A DNA stretch of 64,000 nucleotides from Roseobacter sp. (lineage in GTDB: Bacteria; Pseudomonadota; Alphaproteobacteria; Rhodobacterales; Rhodobacteraceae). The notes below the pieces were generated by a model. It did no database searches, was not told the origin of the DNA, and worked only from the letters and a program-made list of their open reading frames with translations. Of the stretch, positions 47,705 to 56,326 are shown one piece after another (position 1 is the first letter of the stretch; each line of letters begins with the position of its first letter). Where the stretch lies: assembly GCA_002731875.1 (NCBI GenBank), contig PCCY01000022.1, positions 1 to 64,000 of the forward strand. Reading direction: 5' to 3'. Position numbers and translations under genes: made by a program.

Positions 47705-48466
47705 ATGCCCTTTCGCCCCATATCTTCCGAAAAATTATCGCATGCTGTGGTGCGTCAGGTCGAAGAGCTGATCCTGCGTGGTATCTTGCGGCCGGGCGAA
47801 AGACTTCCTGCGGAACGCGAACTTGCCGAACGGCTCGCTGTTTCCAGACCTTCTCTGAGGGATGCGATTGCTCAGCTCCAGGCGAGTGGGTTGCTCGCAT
47901 CCAGGCCTGGCGCAGGGGTATATGTTGCGGATGTGTTGGGCGGGGCATTTTCGCCTGCCTTGATCGACCTGTTCGGGCGGCATGATGAAGCGGTGTTTGA
48001 TTACCTGTCGTTCCGGCGTGATATGGAGGGGCTTGCCGCAGAGCGCGCAACCCGATTGGGATCGGATACCGATCTTCTGGTCATAAAAACGGTATTTTCC
48101 AAGATGGAAGCGGCGCATCAAAAGCGCAATCCCGATGAAGAAGCGCAGCTGGACGCACAATTTCACATGGCCATCGTCGAAGCCAGCCATAACGTGGTCA
48201 TGTTGCATATGATGCGGTCAATGTATGATCTGTTGCGCGGTGGGGTGTTTTATAACCGGCAGGTGATGTTCAAGCAGCGTACGACCAGATCCGCCCTGCT
48301 TGATCAGCACCGGAGCATCAATGATGCCCTCCAATCGCGGGATCCGGAAGCCGCCCGCACTGCGGTCGAGGCCCATCTTACCTACGTTGAAAACGCGCTT
48401 AGGGACCATCAAAAGGCCGAACGAAACGAGGAAGTGGCGCGGCAGAGACTCCAGCACGAAAGCTAG
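47705..48466 (+). CDS. GntR-family regulator, FadR/PdhR subfamily
   Basis: A 253-residue repressor-type protein. The N-terminal winged helix has GILRPGERLPAERELAERLAVSRPSLRDA, which is the GntR signature in segments, and the C-terminal FCD domain has LDAQFHMAIVEASHN with the usual metal- or acid-binding His. Relatives sense pyruvate, lactate or acyl-CoA. AAGGA precedes the ATG. No adjacent metabolic operon reveals its targets, apart from the convergent F0 operon, which is probably unrelated. A palindromic operator lies on its own promoter. Confidence 0.9.
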   Translation: MPFRPISSEKLSHAVVRQVEELILRGILRPGERLPAERELAERLAVSRPSLRDAIAQLQASGLLASRPGAGVYVADVLGGAFSPALIDLFGRHDEAVFDYLSFRRDMEGLAAERATRLGSDTDLLVIKTVFSKMEAAHQKRNPDEEAQLDAQFHMAIVEASHNVVMLHMMRSMYDLLRGGVFYNRQVMFKQRTTRSALLDQHRSINDALQSRDPEAARTAVEAHLTYVENALRDHQKAERNEEVARQRLQHES

Positions 48467-48518
48467 AGCGAAAATCTACCTTCCTTGCTTTGGCGTACGT
48501 GCCGGTGCATGAACAAAT

Positions 48519-48546
48519 AAAGGCCCCGGAGCGATCCGAGGCCTTA
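48519..48546 (-). terminator. Terminator of the F0 ATP synthase operon
   Basis: On the minus strand AAGGCCTCGGA-TCGC-TCCGGGGCCTT forms an 11-base stem with two central mismatches, followed by TATTTG. It lies about 23 bases after atpF and between convergent genes, so it may also stop the GntR transcript. Confidence 0.75.
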
Positions 48547-48568
48547 ATCAATCTAGCTTGCAGGTTGC

Positions 48569-49129
48569 TCAGTGCAGCTTGGCATCGACCTCTGCGATCG
48601 CGCTATCGATCAATGCGTTGCCTTCAGCGGCGGTCATCTTCTTGGCGATAACCTCCTTCGCGGCGGCAATCGCAATCACGATCGCCTGATCGCGAACTTC
48701 CTTCACAGCAGCAGCCTGAGCGGAACCGATCTGCTCTTCGGCGGCGGCAAGACGACGCGTGATGGATTTCTCAAGGTCGATCCGTGCCTGATCCGCAGCT
48801 TCGTTTGCTTCGGCTTTTGCGGCGGTGACGATACGGTCTGCCTGATCCTTAACTTCCTGCTGTTTACGCTCGTAGCTGGCCAGAAGCATCTGAGCTTCCT
48901 CACGCAGCGTATGAGCTTCGTCGAGCTCGGATTTGATCCCATCTGCACGCTTGTCCAGCAGGCCCGCCAGAACCGATGGCACCTTGTAGTAAATCAAAAC
49001 CGCTACAAACAAGATGAATGCCATCAAAACGATGAAATCGGTGTTTGTCAGCGAAAAGAAAGCCCCGCCAGCGGCGAATGCTGGCGATGCGACCGTACCG
49101 GCAATAAGTGCTGAGAAAGTCAAACGCAT
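48569..49129 (-). CDS. atpF: F0F1 ATP synthase subunit b
   Basis: Part of the peripheral stalk that links F0 to F1. The 186-residue protein has an N-terminal signal-like helix, a membrane helix (about 30-51), and a long charged coiled coil (KADGIKSELDEAHTLREEAQ and onward). It is the last gene of atpI-B-E-X-F. The gene order, with b' before b, is normal for alphaproteobacteria. Confidence 0.95.
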   Translation of the reverse strand: MRLTFSALIAGTVASPAFAAGGAFFSLTNTDFIVLMAFILFVAVLIYYKVPSVLAGLLDKRADGIKSELDEAHTLREEAQMLLASYERKQQEVKDQADRIVTAAKAEANEAADQARIDLEKSITRRLAAAEEQIGSAQAAAVKEVRDQAIVIAIAAAKEVIAKKMTAAEGNALIDSAIAEVDAKLH

Positions 49130-49132
49130 GGC

Positions 49133-49699
49133 TTATCCTTTCATCCGGGCATCAACCGCCGCGGAAATAGTTTTCGCATCAGCCGAACCGCTCAAAGCAA
49201 CAACAATCGCTTCGGCAGTATCCTTGGCCACTACTTCGACATTCTGCATGGCGGTTGCCCGAATTTCGCTGATGGCTTTTTCAGATTCTGCGGTTTTTTC
49301 GGATATTTCCACATCTGCTTCGGCCATCGCCCTGGCAAGATCTGCTTGAATATCCGCTTTCGCGGCCGCGATGATACGCTGCGCTTCCGCGCGCGCCTCA
49401 ATCAACGCCTTGTCGTATGCGGCTTCTGCCTCTGTCGCCTTGACCTTAAGGTCTTCGGCAGCAGCAATGTCATTGGTGATCGTGCCTTGGCGTTCAGCCA
49501 AAACAGCGCCAATACGCGGCAGGGCAACGCGCGACAGGATAAAATAGATCGCGACCAACGCTATAATCAACCAGAATATCTGATTGCCAAAGGTCGTGAA
49601 ATCCAGTTGAGGCATGCCAGGTGCGGTATCGGCCGGCGTGTGGGATTGTACCCCCATCACGTCAGCAAGGCCGTCGCTATTTGTAGTCTCGGTTGCCAT
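49133..49699 (-). CDS. atpX: F0F1 ATP synthase subunit b'
   Basis: The second b-type stalk subunit of phototroph-related ATP synthases. The 188-residue protein has a soluble N-terminal extension, a membrane helix at about 35-58 ([20 protein letters not shown]) and an alanine/glutamate-rich coiled coil. The helix pairs with AtpF. Three bases separate it from atpF. Confidence 0.93.
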   Translation of the reverse strand: MATETTNSDGLADVMGVQSHTPADTAPGMPQLDFTTFGNQIFWLIIALVAIYFILSRVALPRIGAVLAERQGTITNDIAAAEDLKVKATEAEAAYDKALIEARAEAQRIIAAAKADIQADLARAMAEADVEISEKTAESEKAISEIRATAMQNVEVVAKDTAEAIVVALSGSADAKTISAAVDARMKG

Positions 49700-49785
49700 G
49701 CTGGCCTCCTGTCAAAACGGTCAAATCCCATGGGCAGCGGACCAAAGCCCGCTGCCCGAAGCGTAAGGAAGTGTCAGTCTGACGC

Positions 49786-50022
49786 TTAAACGGCGAACAT
49801 CAGCAGCAGGGCAACGAGGAACGAGAAGATCCCGAGTGCTTCTGCAAAGGCGATGCCGATGAACAGTGTGGCAGTCTGACCGGCAGCTGCCGAAGGGTTG
49901 CGCAATGCGCCGGCAAGGAAATTGCCCGCTACGTTGCCCACACCAACTGCCGCGCCGCCCATGCCCATGCATGCCAGACCCGCGCCGATGTATGCGCCCA
50001 TTTGTACGATATCGCCTTCCAT
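49786..50022 (-). CDS. atpE: F0F1 ATP synthase subunit c
   Basis: The 78-residue proton-binding ring subunit. Two long helices are joined by a polar loop ending ARNP-like [11 protein letters not shown]; the second helix has the proton-carrying Glu in [11 protein letters not shown]. The sequence [18 protein letters not shown] in helix 1 gives the tight glycine packing of the ring. Confidence 0.97.
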   Translation of the reverse strand: MEGDIVQMGAYIGAGLACMGMGGAAVGVGNVAGNFLAGALRNPSAAAGQTATLFIGIAFAEALGIFSFLVALLLMFAV

Positions 50023-50089
50023 GAGAATTCTCCTTACGATGGAATTGAGGTGATGAAGTGGAGCAGGTCAGAATGACCCACGCCCGTTG

Positions 50090-50848
50090 TTAGTGATGCG
50101 GGTGAAGCGCGTCTTTCAGATAGACACACGTCAGAATGGTGAACACGTAAGCTTGGATAAACGACACCAGAACCTCGAGCCCGTACATCGCGGTAATGGC
50201 GACAACGGACAGCGGTGCAATCGCCGCGATCGCCGCAAAACCTGCGAACACCTTGATAACGGCGTGACCGGCCATCATGTTACCAGCCAAACGAATAGAG
50301 TGGCTTACCGGGCGTACGAAATACGAGATTACTTCGATCAATGCCAGGATCGGACGGAGCGCCAGAGGCGCGCTGGATACCCAGAACAGCTCGAGGAACG
50401 ACGCGCCGTGCTTGACAAAACCCAGGATCGTCACGGCAAAGAATACCGCAAATGCCATAATCGCCGTCACAGCAATATGCGAAGTGGGCGTGAATGCCAT
50501 TGGCAACAGACCCAGGAAGTTCGAGAACACGATAAACATGAACAGGGTCATGATATAGGGAAAGTACTTTACACCTTCTTTACCGCAGATGTCTTCGACC
50601 ATCTTGTAAATAAAGCCATACGCCAGTTCGGCGACCGACTGCATTCGCGTCGGGACGATTGCCCGCTTCGAAGTTCCCATAACCAGCAACGCAAATACTG
50701 CCAGCACGGCGATGGCCATCCATACAGTAGAGTTGGTTATCGTGTACCAGGATACTGCACCGTCGCCGAAGAACGGCTCGACGATGAACTGGTCCATCGG
50801 GTGGAAAACCAATCCGCCCGCCTCTGCGCCTTTTGCTTCTGCAACCAT
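50090..50848 (-). CDS. atpB: F0F1 ATP synthase subunit a
   Basis: Stator subunit with the proton half-channels. The 252-residue membrane protein has about six helices and the essential arginine in [18 protein letters not shown]. It also shows ALVMGTS...[15 protein letters not shown], the usual N-terminal half pattern. It is preceded by atpI with one base between. Confidence 0.97.
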   Translation of the reverse strand: MVAEAKGAEAGGLVFHPMDQFIVEPFFGDGAVSWYTITNSTVWMAIAVLAVFALLVMGTSKRAIVPTRMQSVAELAYGFIYKMVEDICGKEGVKYFPYIMTLFMFIVFSNFLGLLPMAFTPTSHIAVTAIMAFAVFFAVTILGFVKHGASFLELFWVSSAPLALRPILALIEVISYFVRPVSHSIRLAGNMMAGHAVIKVFAGFAAIAAIAPLSVVAITAMYGLEVLVSFIQAYVFTILTCVYLKDALHPHH

Positions 50849-50849
50849 C

Positions 50850-51179
50850 TCAGGCCCCTTTATCCTCGTCGGCCTCTTCGGCCACTTTCTTTTCCTGGAT
50901 CTCCTGCGCGGAACGGAGCATTGTCTTCACTCCCGCCGCGAGGCCCAGCATTACAAACAGCACCATAAATATCGGGAGCGTTCCAAGGAACCAATCCAGC
51001 GAATATCCGATGCCAAAACCAATCCCGAGACCGGCGCAAAGTTCGATTACCATCCGCCAGGCAAGCGAGGCCTGGGAATAGTGTTCATCCACCCGAGGTT
51101 TCGGCGCTTGCGCGCGCTTGGCGGCTTCGATCTTTGCCTCTAGCTGCTTTAGCCGCTGCTGTTGGTCTGGATCGGTCAC
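50850..51179 (-). CDS. atpI: AtpI/AtpZ-type assembly protein of ATP synthase
   Basis: A 109-residue membrane protein with a charged N-terminal coil and two hydrophobic helices, including [24 protein letters not shown], a pattern shared with AtpI. It is thought to help insert the c ring and transport Mg2+. It starts with GTG at 51179, following GAGGG. It begins the F0 operon. Confidence 0.85.
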   Translation of the reverse strand: MTDPDQQQRLKQLEAKIEAAKRAQAPKPRVDEHYSQASLAWRMVIELCAGLGIGFGIGYSLDWFLGTLPIFMVLFVMLGLAAGVKTMLRSAQEIQEKKVAEEADEDKGA

Positions 51180-51350
51180 GCCTGAACCCTCACGAGATGT
51201 GTTGCGCAGTAGCTACTTTTACCCGCTGCCAGAGTCAACAGTGTGGTGGATCAACGTAAAATATTGATTATACTTAGATTTATTTCTTGCAGCCCGTGCG
51301 GTTTATCCGAATTTCAGGGCTGCGCACCATCAAACTCGACGGTTTCCTTA

Positions 51351-51368
51351 TTCAACCTTTCGGTTGAA
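51351..51368. promoter_or_regulatory. Palindromic operator upstream of the ArsR gene
   Basis: TTCAACC-TTTC-GGTTGAA is a perfect 7-base inverted repeat 73 bases before the ArsR start codon. ArsR-like repressors of the SdpR type bind similar ACC-N4-GGT-like palindromes. A second inverted repeat GCAGCCC/GGGCTGC (51289-51323) lies nearer atpI. Binding is inferred. Confidence 0.5.
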
Positions 51369-51441
51369 CATGCGATACATTAACTAGGCCTGGCAGGATC
51401 ACCAGACCTTGTGTCTTTCAATATTGGATAATGCCCGCACC

Positions 51442-51822
51442 ATGACCGCCAGTCTTGATATTGTTTTCGCCGCCCTCGCCGACCCGACGCGCCGGGCCAT
51501 ACTAGCTATGCTGCTCGAGGACGACATGGCGGTGACGGACGTCGCTGAACCCTTCGCGATTTCGCTCGCTGCGATTTCCAAACATTTGGGAGTGCTTGAG
51601 CGCGCGGGGCTGATCACACAGGAAAGGCGCGGTCGCGTGAAGTGGTGCAAGCTCGAACCATCCGCTCTCAAACCGCCATCGGTCTGGATGCAGGGGTTCG
51701 GCCAGTTTGAACCGGTGAACCTTGATGATTTCGAGAGATTTATCGCGGCTGAACTCGCTTCGTTCCGTTCTGGCGCGACAACAGAAGTAGCAGACAGCAG
51801 GCAGGACGAGGAAAGGGAATAA
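51442..51822 (+). CDS. ArsR/SdpR-family winged-helix regulator
   Basis: A 126-residue regulator. The HTH is FAALADPTRRAILAMLLEDD through SLAAISKHLGVLERAGLITQE. No Cys pair for metal binding (ELCVCDL) is present, so it belongs to the non-metal SdpR group that usually pairs with an SRPBCC/AHSA1 gene; no such partner follows here. The ATG at 51442 is preferred over a TTG upstream. It is divergent from atpI and followed by a perfect hairpin. Confidence 0.85.
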   Translation: MTASLDIVFAALADPTRRAILAMLLEDDMAVTDVAEPFAISLAAISKHLGVLERAGLITQERRGRVKWCKLEPSALKPPSVWMQGFGQFEPVNLDDFERFIAAELASFRSGATTEVADSRQDEERE

Positions 51823-51861
51823 TTGGCTCTTCCGCGACGAGGTTTTACACGGAAGAGCCAA
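51823..51861. terminator. Long perfect hairpin between arsR and the 25-residue gene
   Basis: TTGGCTCTTCCG and CGGAAGAGCCAA, 12 perfect base pairs around a 15-base loop, start at the base after the arsR stop codon. It lies between two convergent genes and most likely stops transcription from both; T tracts are poor on both strands. Confidence 0.65.
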
Positions 51862-51872
51862 GAATGAAGCTG

Positions 51873-51950
51873 TTAAATCACACCGAACGCAAAACGCAAG
51901 ATGACCAAAACAACTACAATCAAACCAATCAGATAAATAATGCTACGCAT
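51873..51950 (-). CDS. 25-residue single-helix membrane peptide
   Basis: The frame from ATG at 51950 to TAA at 51873 encodes 25 residues: MRSIIYLIGL at the N-terminus, then a run of Val, Leu and Ile that forms one transmembrane helix. AAAAGGAC stands at an ideal distance before the start. Such very short membrane peptides of this pattern are, as I recall, annotated near here in related genomes, but that is memory. Function unknown; it may bind a larger membrane complex. Confidence 0.65.
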   Translation of the reverse strand: MRSIIYLIGLIVVVLVILRFAFGVI

Positions 51951-52028
51951 TGAGAAGTCCTTTTATAAACTTTCTGTGACCAAACGCGAAAACCACCCTC
52001 CGGGTTCCATCAAGCCCAGGATATTGTT

Positions 52029-52910
52029 TCAGCCGTCATCGCGCAGCAGCAGATAAAGAGCAATAATCGTCAAAAGCACCCCTGCAAGCACCGCCAAAGG
52101 TGGGGCCCCGTTGCCAAGCGCGATCTCCCACAAAATAACCCAACTGGGCGTGAGATAGGTATAGGCCATCACCTTGGCCGAGGGCAGTCGAAGCGACGCG
52201 AACTGCAAGAGGACGAAAGTTGCCGACGACGCGGCTACCGCTACATAGAAGATGGCGATCCAGACAATCGACGGTAGCTCGACCCAATCGGTGCCCAGAA
52301 CATCTCGCCAGCCGTAGATCAACAGCAGCGCTGCCCCCGCGAGCAGAGTGCCAAGCGTGAATACCACCGCGGGCTCCCCTCGGTTCAGCTTGCGAACCAT
52401 CGGCGTATACAAGGCGTGGCTGATACACCCGACAAAGAAAACGGCTTCGCCCCGTCCAATCTCGAAGTTACGAAGCGCCTCCAGGTCTGCACGGAAAATG
52501 ACCCAAAGCGAGCCGCCCGCCCCAATGGCCAGCGCGAACGCCATGCGCGGCGTCGTTATTTGCCCCAGTAACAGCCAACCAAAGCCAGCCGCCATGACTG
52601 GCGTCAAAGTAAAGACCGCAGAGGCACTGACGGGCGGCGCAGTTTTGAGCCCCTCGAACATCAGCACGAAGTAGACCGCAAACAGCGCCCCCAAAACAAG
52701 ATACCGCCAAGGCGCACGTGCCGCTTCGCGGTGAAAGCCCGTGGTCGTCACCACGGCAACCGCAATCACCATCGCTGCAATGATGAACCGCGCGGCATTC
52801 AAGGCCGCTGGCGAAATCAGATTGGCCGACATGGAGCCCAGCGAAAATGACCCTGCCACCAAGGCAGAGAACGTCAGCATTGCAAGATGCCCCTTCAGGT
52901 CGGGCCGCAT
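52029..52910 (-). CDS. EamA/DMT-family transporter
   Basis: A 293-residue membrane protein with ten predicted helices in two EamA repeats, the second with FAALRLPSAKVMAYTYLTPSWV-like features (LRLPSAKVMAYTYLTPSW). It probably exports metabolites. The ATG at 52910 overlaps the LysR stop by one base (TGATG), so it is the second gene of a LysR-EamA operon. Substrate unknown. Confidence 0.88.
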   Translation of the reverse strand: MRPDLKGHLAMLTFSALVAGSFSLGSMSANLISPAALNAARFIIAAMVIAVAVVTTTGFHREAARAPWRYLVLGALFAVYFVLMFEGLKTAPPVSASAVFTLTPVMAAGFGWLLLGQITTPRMAFALAIGAGGSLWVIFRADLEALRNFEIGRGEAVFFVGCISHALYTPMVRKLNRGEPAVVFTLGTLLAGAALLLIYGWRDVLGTDWVELPSIVWIAIFYVAVAASSATFVLLQFASLRLPSAKVMAYTYLTPSWVILWEIALGNGAPPLAVLAGVLLTIIALYLLLRDDG

Positions 52911-53785
52911 CAAACCAAGCCTTTAGCATTGCTTTTGAGAAACTTCACCAAAGCCTGCACCTTTGGTGTTCGATGCAGATCAACATGCGTTACCAGCCAA
53001 AGCGGAGAATCCCATTCCGGTAGCGCGGGATGGATTTCGATCAGATCCGGGTTATTCTTCGCATCCCTTTGGTTCAGGAACCCGATGCCGGCGCCGCTCA
53101 GGATCGCTTCGGTCAGCGCGTTGGAATCCAGACAGCGGAATGTCATTGCGTCCTTCGGAACAACTTTATGCATCCACTGGAAAAAGGGCGCGCGCATCTG
53201 CATGTCATCGTGAACCACAAAGCGATGCTTTGCATAGTCCTCGACGCCGGCAGGTATCCCGAACCTGTCTACATAAGATTTATGCGCATAAAACCCGACC
53301 CGGAGCGTGATAAACGGTTGAACGACATTGTCGGGTTGGTCTGGTGCCAATCCTGCCCTGATCGCCACATGTGCCTCACCGTACTCAAGCCTGAACAGCC
53401 GCTCACCGGTCAGAAACCGCACAGTGACATCGGGGTTTTCCTTTTGAAAGGCCACCAGAACCGGCGTCATCCACCCAACCAGTTCAATTAACGATGTAAC
53501 GACAAGCTCTCCTGATATCGTATCGCCGCGCCCTTTGATCCGGCTGGCAAGCTGACTGAACTGGTCATGGGTCGCTTCTGCCACCCGTAGCAAATCCTCG
53601 CCGGCTTCGGTCGCCTTGTATCCCCGCGCATGGCGTTGAAACAGCTTTACCGACAGGCGCGCTTCAAGCGCATCGATGTGGCGTATCACCGTCGCATGAT
53701 GCACGCCCAACACCTCGGCAGCACCACTTACCGTCCCCAATCTCGCCACCTGATAGGCAGTCTTGATCTCGTCCCAGTTATCCAT
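52910..53785 (-). CDS. LysR-family transcriptional regulator
   Basis: A 291-residue protein. The N-terminal HTH is GTVSGAAEVLGVHHATVIRH followed by IDALEARLSVKLFQR, and a normal LysR substrate-binding domain follows (SGAGIGFLNQRDA near the C-terminus). It is divergent from the broken azoreductase gene and coupled to the EamA transporter. It could regulate both. An upstream codon at 53824 would extend it by 13 residues, but the ATG at 53785 fits better. Confidence 0.9.
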   Translation of the reverse strand: MDNWDEIKTAYQVARLGTVSGAAEVLGVHHATVIRHIDALEARLSVKLFQRHARGYKATEAGEDLLRVAEATHDQFSQLASRIKGRGDTISGELVVTSLIELVGWMTPVLVAFQKENPDVTVRFLTGERLFRLEYGEAHVAIRAGLAPDQPDNVVQPFITLRVGFYAHKSYVDRFGIPAGVEDYAKHRFVVHDDMQMRAPFFQWMHKVVPKDAMTFRCLDSNALTEAILSGAGIGFLNQRDAKNNPDLIEIHPALPEWDSPLWLVTHVDLHRTPKVQALVKFLKSNAKGLV

Positions 53786-53847
53786 CCGCGAGTCTCTCAA
53801 CAGCGCTTTGCGCCCATTGTGCAAATTTGAACACGCACCACGCGTTT

Positions 53848-53860
53848 ACGCAAGTTGCGT
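53848..53860. promoter_or_regulatory. Palindrome between the LysR gene and azoR
   Basis: ACGCAA-G-TTGCGT lies midway in the 137-base divergent region, 63 bases from the azoR start and 63 from the LysR start. Palindromes of this size near LysR genes often are recognition sites. Inference only. Confidence 0.4.
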
Positions 53861-53922
53861 TCGCATGAGCAAGACACAATTTAATAGGACAGCAGCAACC
53901 CGAACCGAAAGGATCATATTTC

Positions 53923-54507
53923 ATGTCTATCCTGCGCATTGATTCATCCGCGAATACTACAGACTCAGTAACCCGCGCCCTGACCGACCGTATTATCGCG
54001 AAACTCGGTGACACCGATGTCACCGTACGCGACCTGGCGCGCGAACCGCTGCCTCAGATCACCCATACATGGGCAATTGCCCGCGTCACCCCCGAAGAAA
54101 ACCGTTCAGACGAACAATCCGAAGCACTGGCGGAATCCGATAAACTGGTCGCCGAACTTTTAGCCGCCGACACCATTGTCATCGGCGCGCCGATCTACAA
54201 CTTCAGCGTTCCCGCGTCGTTGAAAGCGTAGATTGACCTCGTTGCGCGTGTTGGTGTCACCTTTCGTTACACCGAGGCAGGTCCCGAAGGGTTGGTCAAA
54301 GGCAAACGCGTGATCGTCGCCATGGCATCAGGCGGTGTCCCAGCCGGATCCGAAGCTGATTTCAACACAGGCTACCTCAGAGCGGTGCTCGGCTTCATGG
54401 GAATGACCGATGTGACCATCGTGTCAGCCGACGCCTTGGCCATCGATCCCGAAGGCACGATTGCACGGGCCAACGATGCAGTAGACGCGCTGGCGCAAGC
54501 GGCCTAA
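53923..54507 (+). pseudogene. azoR: FMN-dependent NADH azoreductase gene with one premature stop
   Basis: The conceptual product would be 194 residues, a normal AzoR length. Residues 1-102 begin MSILRIDSSANTTDSVT and include the FMN-binding IVIGAPIYNFSVPASLKA; codon 103 is TAG (54229-54231), where relatives have Trp (LKAWIDLVARVG) or another large residue. After it the same frame continues without break as IDLVARVGVTFRYTEAGPEG to the natural TAA. One G to A change (TGG to TAG) explains it. No frameshift is present. It is either a recent loss, a suppressed stop, or a sequencing error. Confidence 0.88.
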
Positions 54508-54539
54508 TCCGGCTGGTCCCGCACAAGCGCAACGGTAAC

Positions 54540-54563
54540 GCGGGCGGGTTGACTCTCGCCCGC
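54540..54563 (+). terminator. Probable terminator after azoR
   Basis: Perfect 7-base arms GCGGGCG/CGCCCGC with a 10-base loop, 32 bases after the azoR stop, followed by CCTTGCC. The tail is poor in T. Confidence 0.45.
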
Positions 54564-54589
54564 CCCTTGCCTAAACAACCCCCATTCCT

Positions 54590-54701
54590 CCGGAAGCATC
54601 ATGTCTTCCGGTCTCTGGCGCAGTCAGAGATCGCCCCCCACCAGCGTGTTACGCCCGTGGGGGCATTTGTGTATTAAACGCTGGCGTCCTATTTAAGGAC
54701 G
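54590..54701 (+). ncRNA. Hairpin cluster in the leader of ffh (candidate structured RNA)
   Basis: Four successive inverted repeats precede ffh: CCGGAAG/CTTCCGG (54590-54611), TCTCTG/CAGAGA (54612-54630), CCCCCAC/GTGGGGG enclosing GCGT-GTT-ACGC (54635-54663), and CGTCCT-ATTTA-AGGACG (54685-54701). Together they could form a folded 5' leader. An Rfam family upstream of ffh genes in alphaproteobacteria exists as far as I remember, but I cannot confirm a match. It does not show the conserved core of the SRP RNA itself. Confidence 0.45.
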
Positions 54702-54732
54702 AACCGCAACCGACCGAAGGGGGCCATGGCCC

Positions 54733-56238
54733 ATGTTTGAGAATCTATCCGAACGCCTCTCAGGCGTCTTTGACCGCCTCACCAAACAGGGTGCCTTGTC
54801 CGAGGAGGACGTCAAAACCGCCCTGCGCGAAGTCCGCGTCGCCCTGCTTGAAGCCGACGTTTCCCTTCCCGTCGCGCGCGATTTCGTCAAGGCCGTACAG
54901 GACAAGGCCACAGGTCAGGCCGTCACCAAATCGATCACCCCTGGCCAGCAGGTTGTCAAGATCGTCCACGACGCGTTGATTGACACGCTGAAAGGCGAAG
55001 GCGAACCCGGTGCCCTGAAAATCGACAACCCGCCTGCCCCCATCCTGATGGTCGGTCTGCAAGGCTCCGGTAAAACCACCACCACGGCCAAGCTCGCCAA
55101 ACGTCTGAAAGACCGCGACGGCAAGCGCGTGCTGATGGCCTCGCTTGACGTGAACCGCCCCGCCGCGATGGAACAGCTGGCGATCCTCGGCGTACAGATC
55201 GGTGTCGACACGCTGCCCATCGTCAAAGGCGAAAACCCCGTCCAGATTGCCAAACGCGCAAAGACGCAGGCATCGATGGGCGGCTACGACGTCTATATGC
55301 TCGACACCGCGGGCCGCCTCTCGATCGACGAAGAGCTGATGCGCCAGGTCGAAGCGGTGCGCGATGTCGCCAACCCCCGTGAAACCCTGCTGGTCGTCGA
55401 TGGTCTCACCGGCCAGGACGCCGTGCAAACCGCCGAAAACTTCAACGACCGCATTGGCATCTCCGGCGTCGTGCTGACCCGCATGGACGGCGACGGCCGC
55501 GGCGGTGCTGCACTGTCGATGCGCGCCGTCACCGGCAAACCCATCAAATTCGTCGGCCTGGGCGAAAAGATGGATGCGCTGGAAACCTTCGAACCCGAAC
55601 GCATCGCGGGCCGCATCCTTGGCATGGGCGACATCGTCGCCCTGGTCGAGAAAGCGCAGGAAACCATCGAGGCTGAACAAGCCGAAAAGATGATGAAGCG
55701 CATGGCCAAAGGTCAGTTCAACATGAACGACCTGAAAATGCAGCTTGAACAGATGCTCAAGATGGGCGGGATGCAAGGCATGATGGGCATGATGCCCGGC
55801 ATGGGCAAAATGGCCAAACAGGTCGAGGACGCGGGCTTTGATGACAAGATCCTCAAACGCCAGATCGCCCTGATCCAGTCCATGACCAAGAAAGAGCGCG
55901 CCAACCCTGCCCTCCTGCAAGCCAGCCGTAAAAAGCGCATCGCCAAAGGCGCGGGCATGGAAGTCTCCGAACTCAACAAGCTCATGAAGATGCACCGCCA
56001 GATGGGCGACATGATGAAAAAGATGGGCAAGATGGGCAAGGGTGGCATGCTCAAACAAGCCATGAAGGGCATGATGGGCAAAGGCGGCATGCCCGGCGGC
56101 ATGGACCCCTCCCAGATGGACCCCAAGGCACTGGAAGCCGCGGCCAGACAGATGGGCGGCAAGCTGCCTGGCAACATGGGCGGTCTAGGCGGCGCAGGGT
56201 TGCCCGGTGGCCTCTCCGGGTTCGGGAAAAAGAAATGA
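54733..56238 (+). CDS. ffh: Signal recognition particle protein Ffh
   Basis: GTPase that brings nascent membrane proteins to the Sec translocon. The 501-residue protein has an N domain, a G domain with GLQGSGKTTTTAKLA, DTAGR and TRMDGDGRGGAALS, and a methionine-rich M domain (MKMQLEQMLKMGGMQGMMGM and beyond) that binds SRP RNA and signal peptides. The C-terminus is longer and Gly/Met-rich. AAGGGGG lies nine bases before the ATG. Confidence 0.97.
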   Translation: MFENLSERLSGVFDRLTKQGALSEEDVKTALREVRVALLEADVSLPVARDFVKAVQDKATGQAVTKSITPGQQVVKIVHDALIDTLKGEGEPGALKIDNPPAPILMVGLQGSGKTTTTAKLAKRLKDRDGKRVLMASLDVNRPAAMEQLAILGVQIGVDTLPIVKGENPVQIAKRAKTQASMGGYDVYMLDTAGRLSIDEELMRQVEAVRDVANPRETLLVVDGLTGQDAVQTAENFNDRIGISGVVLTRMDGDGRGGAALSMRAVTGKPIKFVGLGEKMDALETFEPERIAGRILGMGDIVALVEKAQETIEAEQAEKMMKRMAKGQFNMNDLKMQLEQMLKMGGMQGMMGMMPGMGKMAKQVEDAGFDDKILKRQIALIQSMTKKERANPALLQASRKKRIAKGAGMEVSELNKLMKMHRQMGDMMKKMGKMGKGGMLKQAMKGMMGKGGMPGGMDPSQMDPKALEAAARQMGGKLPGNMGGLGGAGLPGGLSGFGKKK

Positions 56239-56326
56239 CCCTTATTTCATTTTGCCAAATAAACTCCCGCCGGAGGCTCCCCACGCCGATGCGCACGCCA
56301 TTCTACGCCACTAAAGGAGCCGCCGC

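Noticed and set aside
54590..54701. 4.5S/SRP RNA gene before ffh
   Set aside because: The conserved GGAA tetraloop and AGCA internal loop of SRP domain IV are not present in the right order.
54726..54740. Tiny upstream ORF (ATG GCC CAT GTT TGA) overlapping the ffh start
   Set aside because: AAGGGGG is only two bases from this ATG but nine from the ffh ATG, so initiation should favour ffh.
54760..56058. A 432-codon open frame on the minus strand across ffh
   Set aside because: It is a mirror of the high-GC ffh coding frame; its His/Phe/Leu-rich product matches no family and has no ribosome-binding site.
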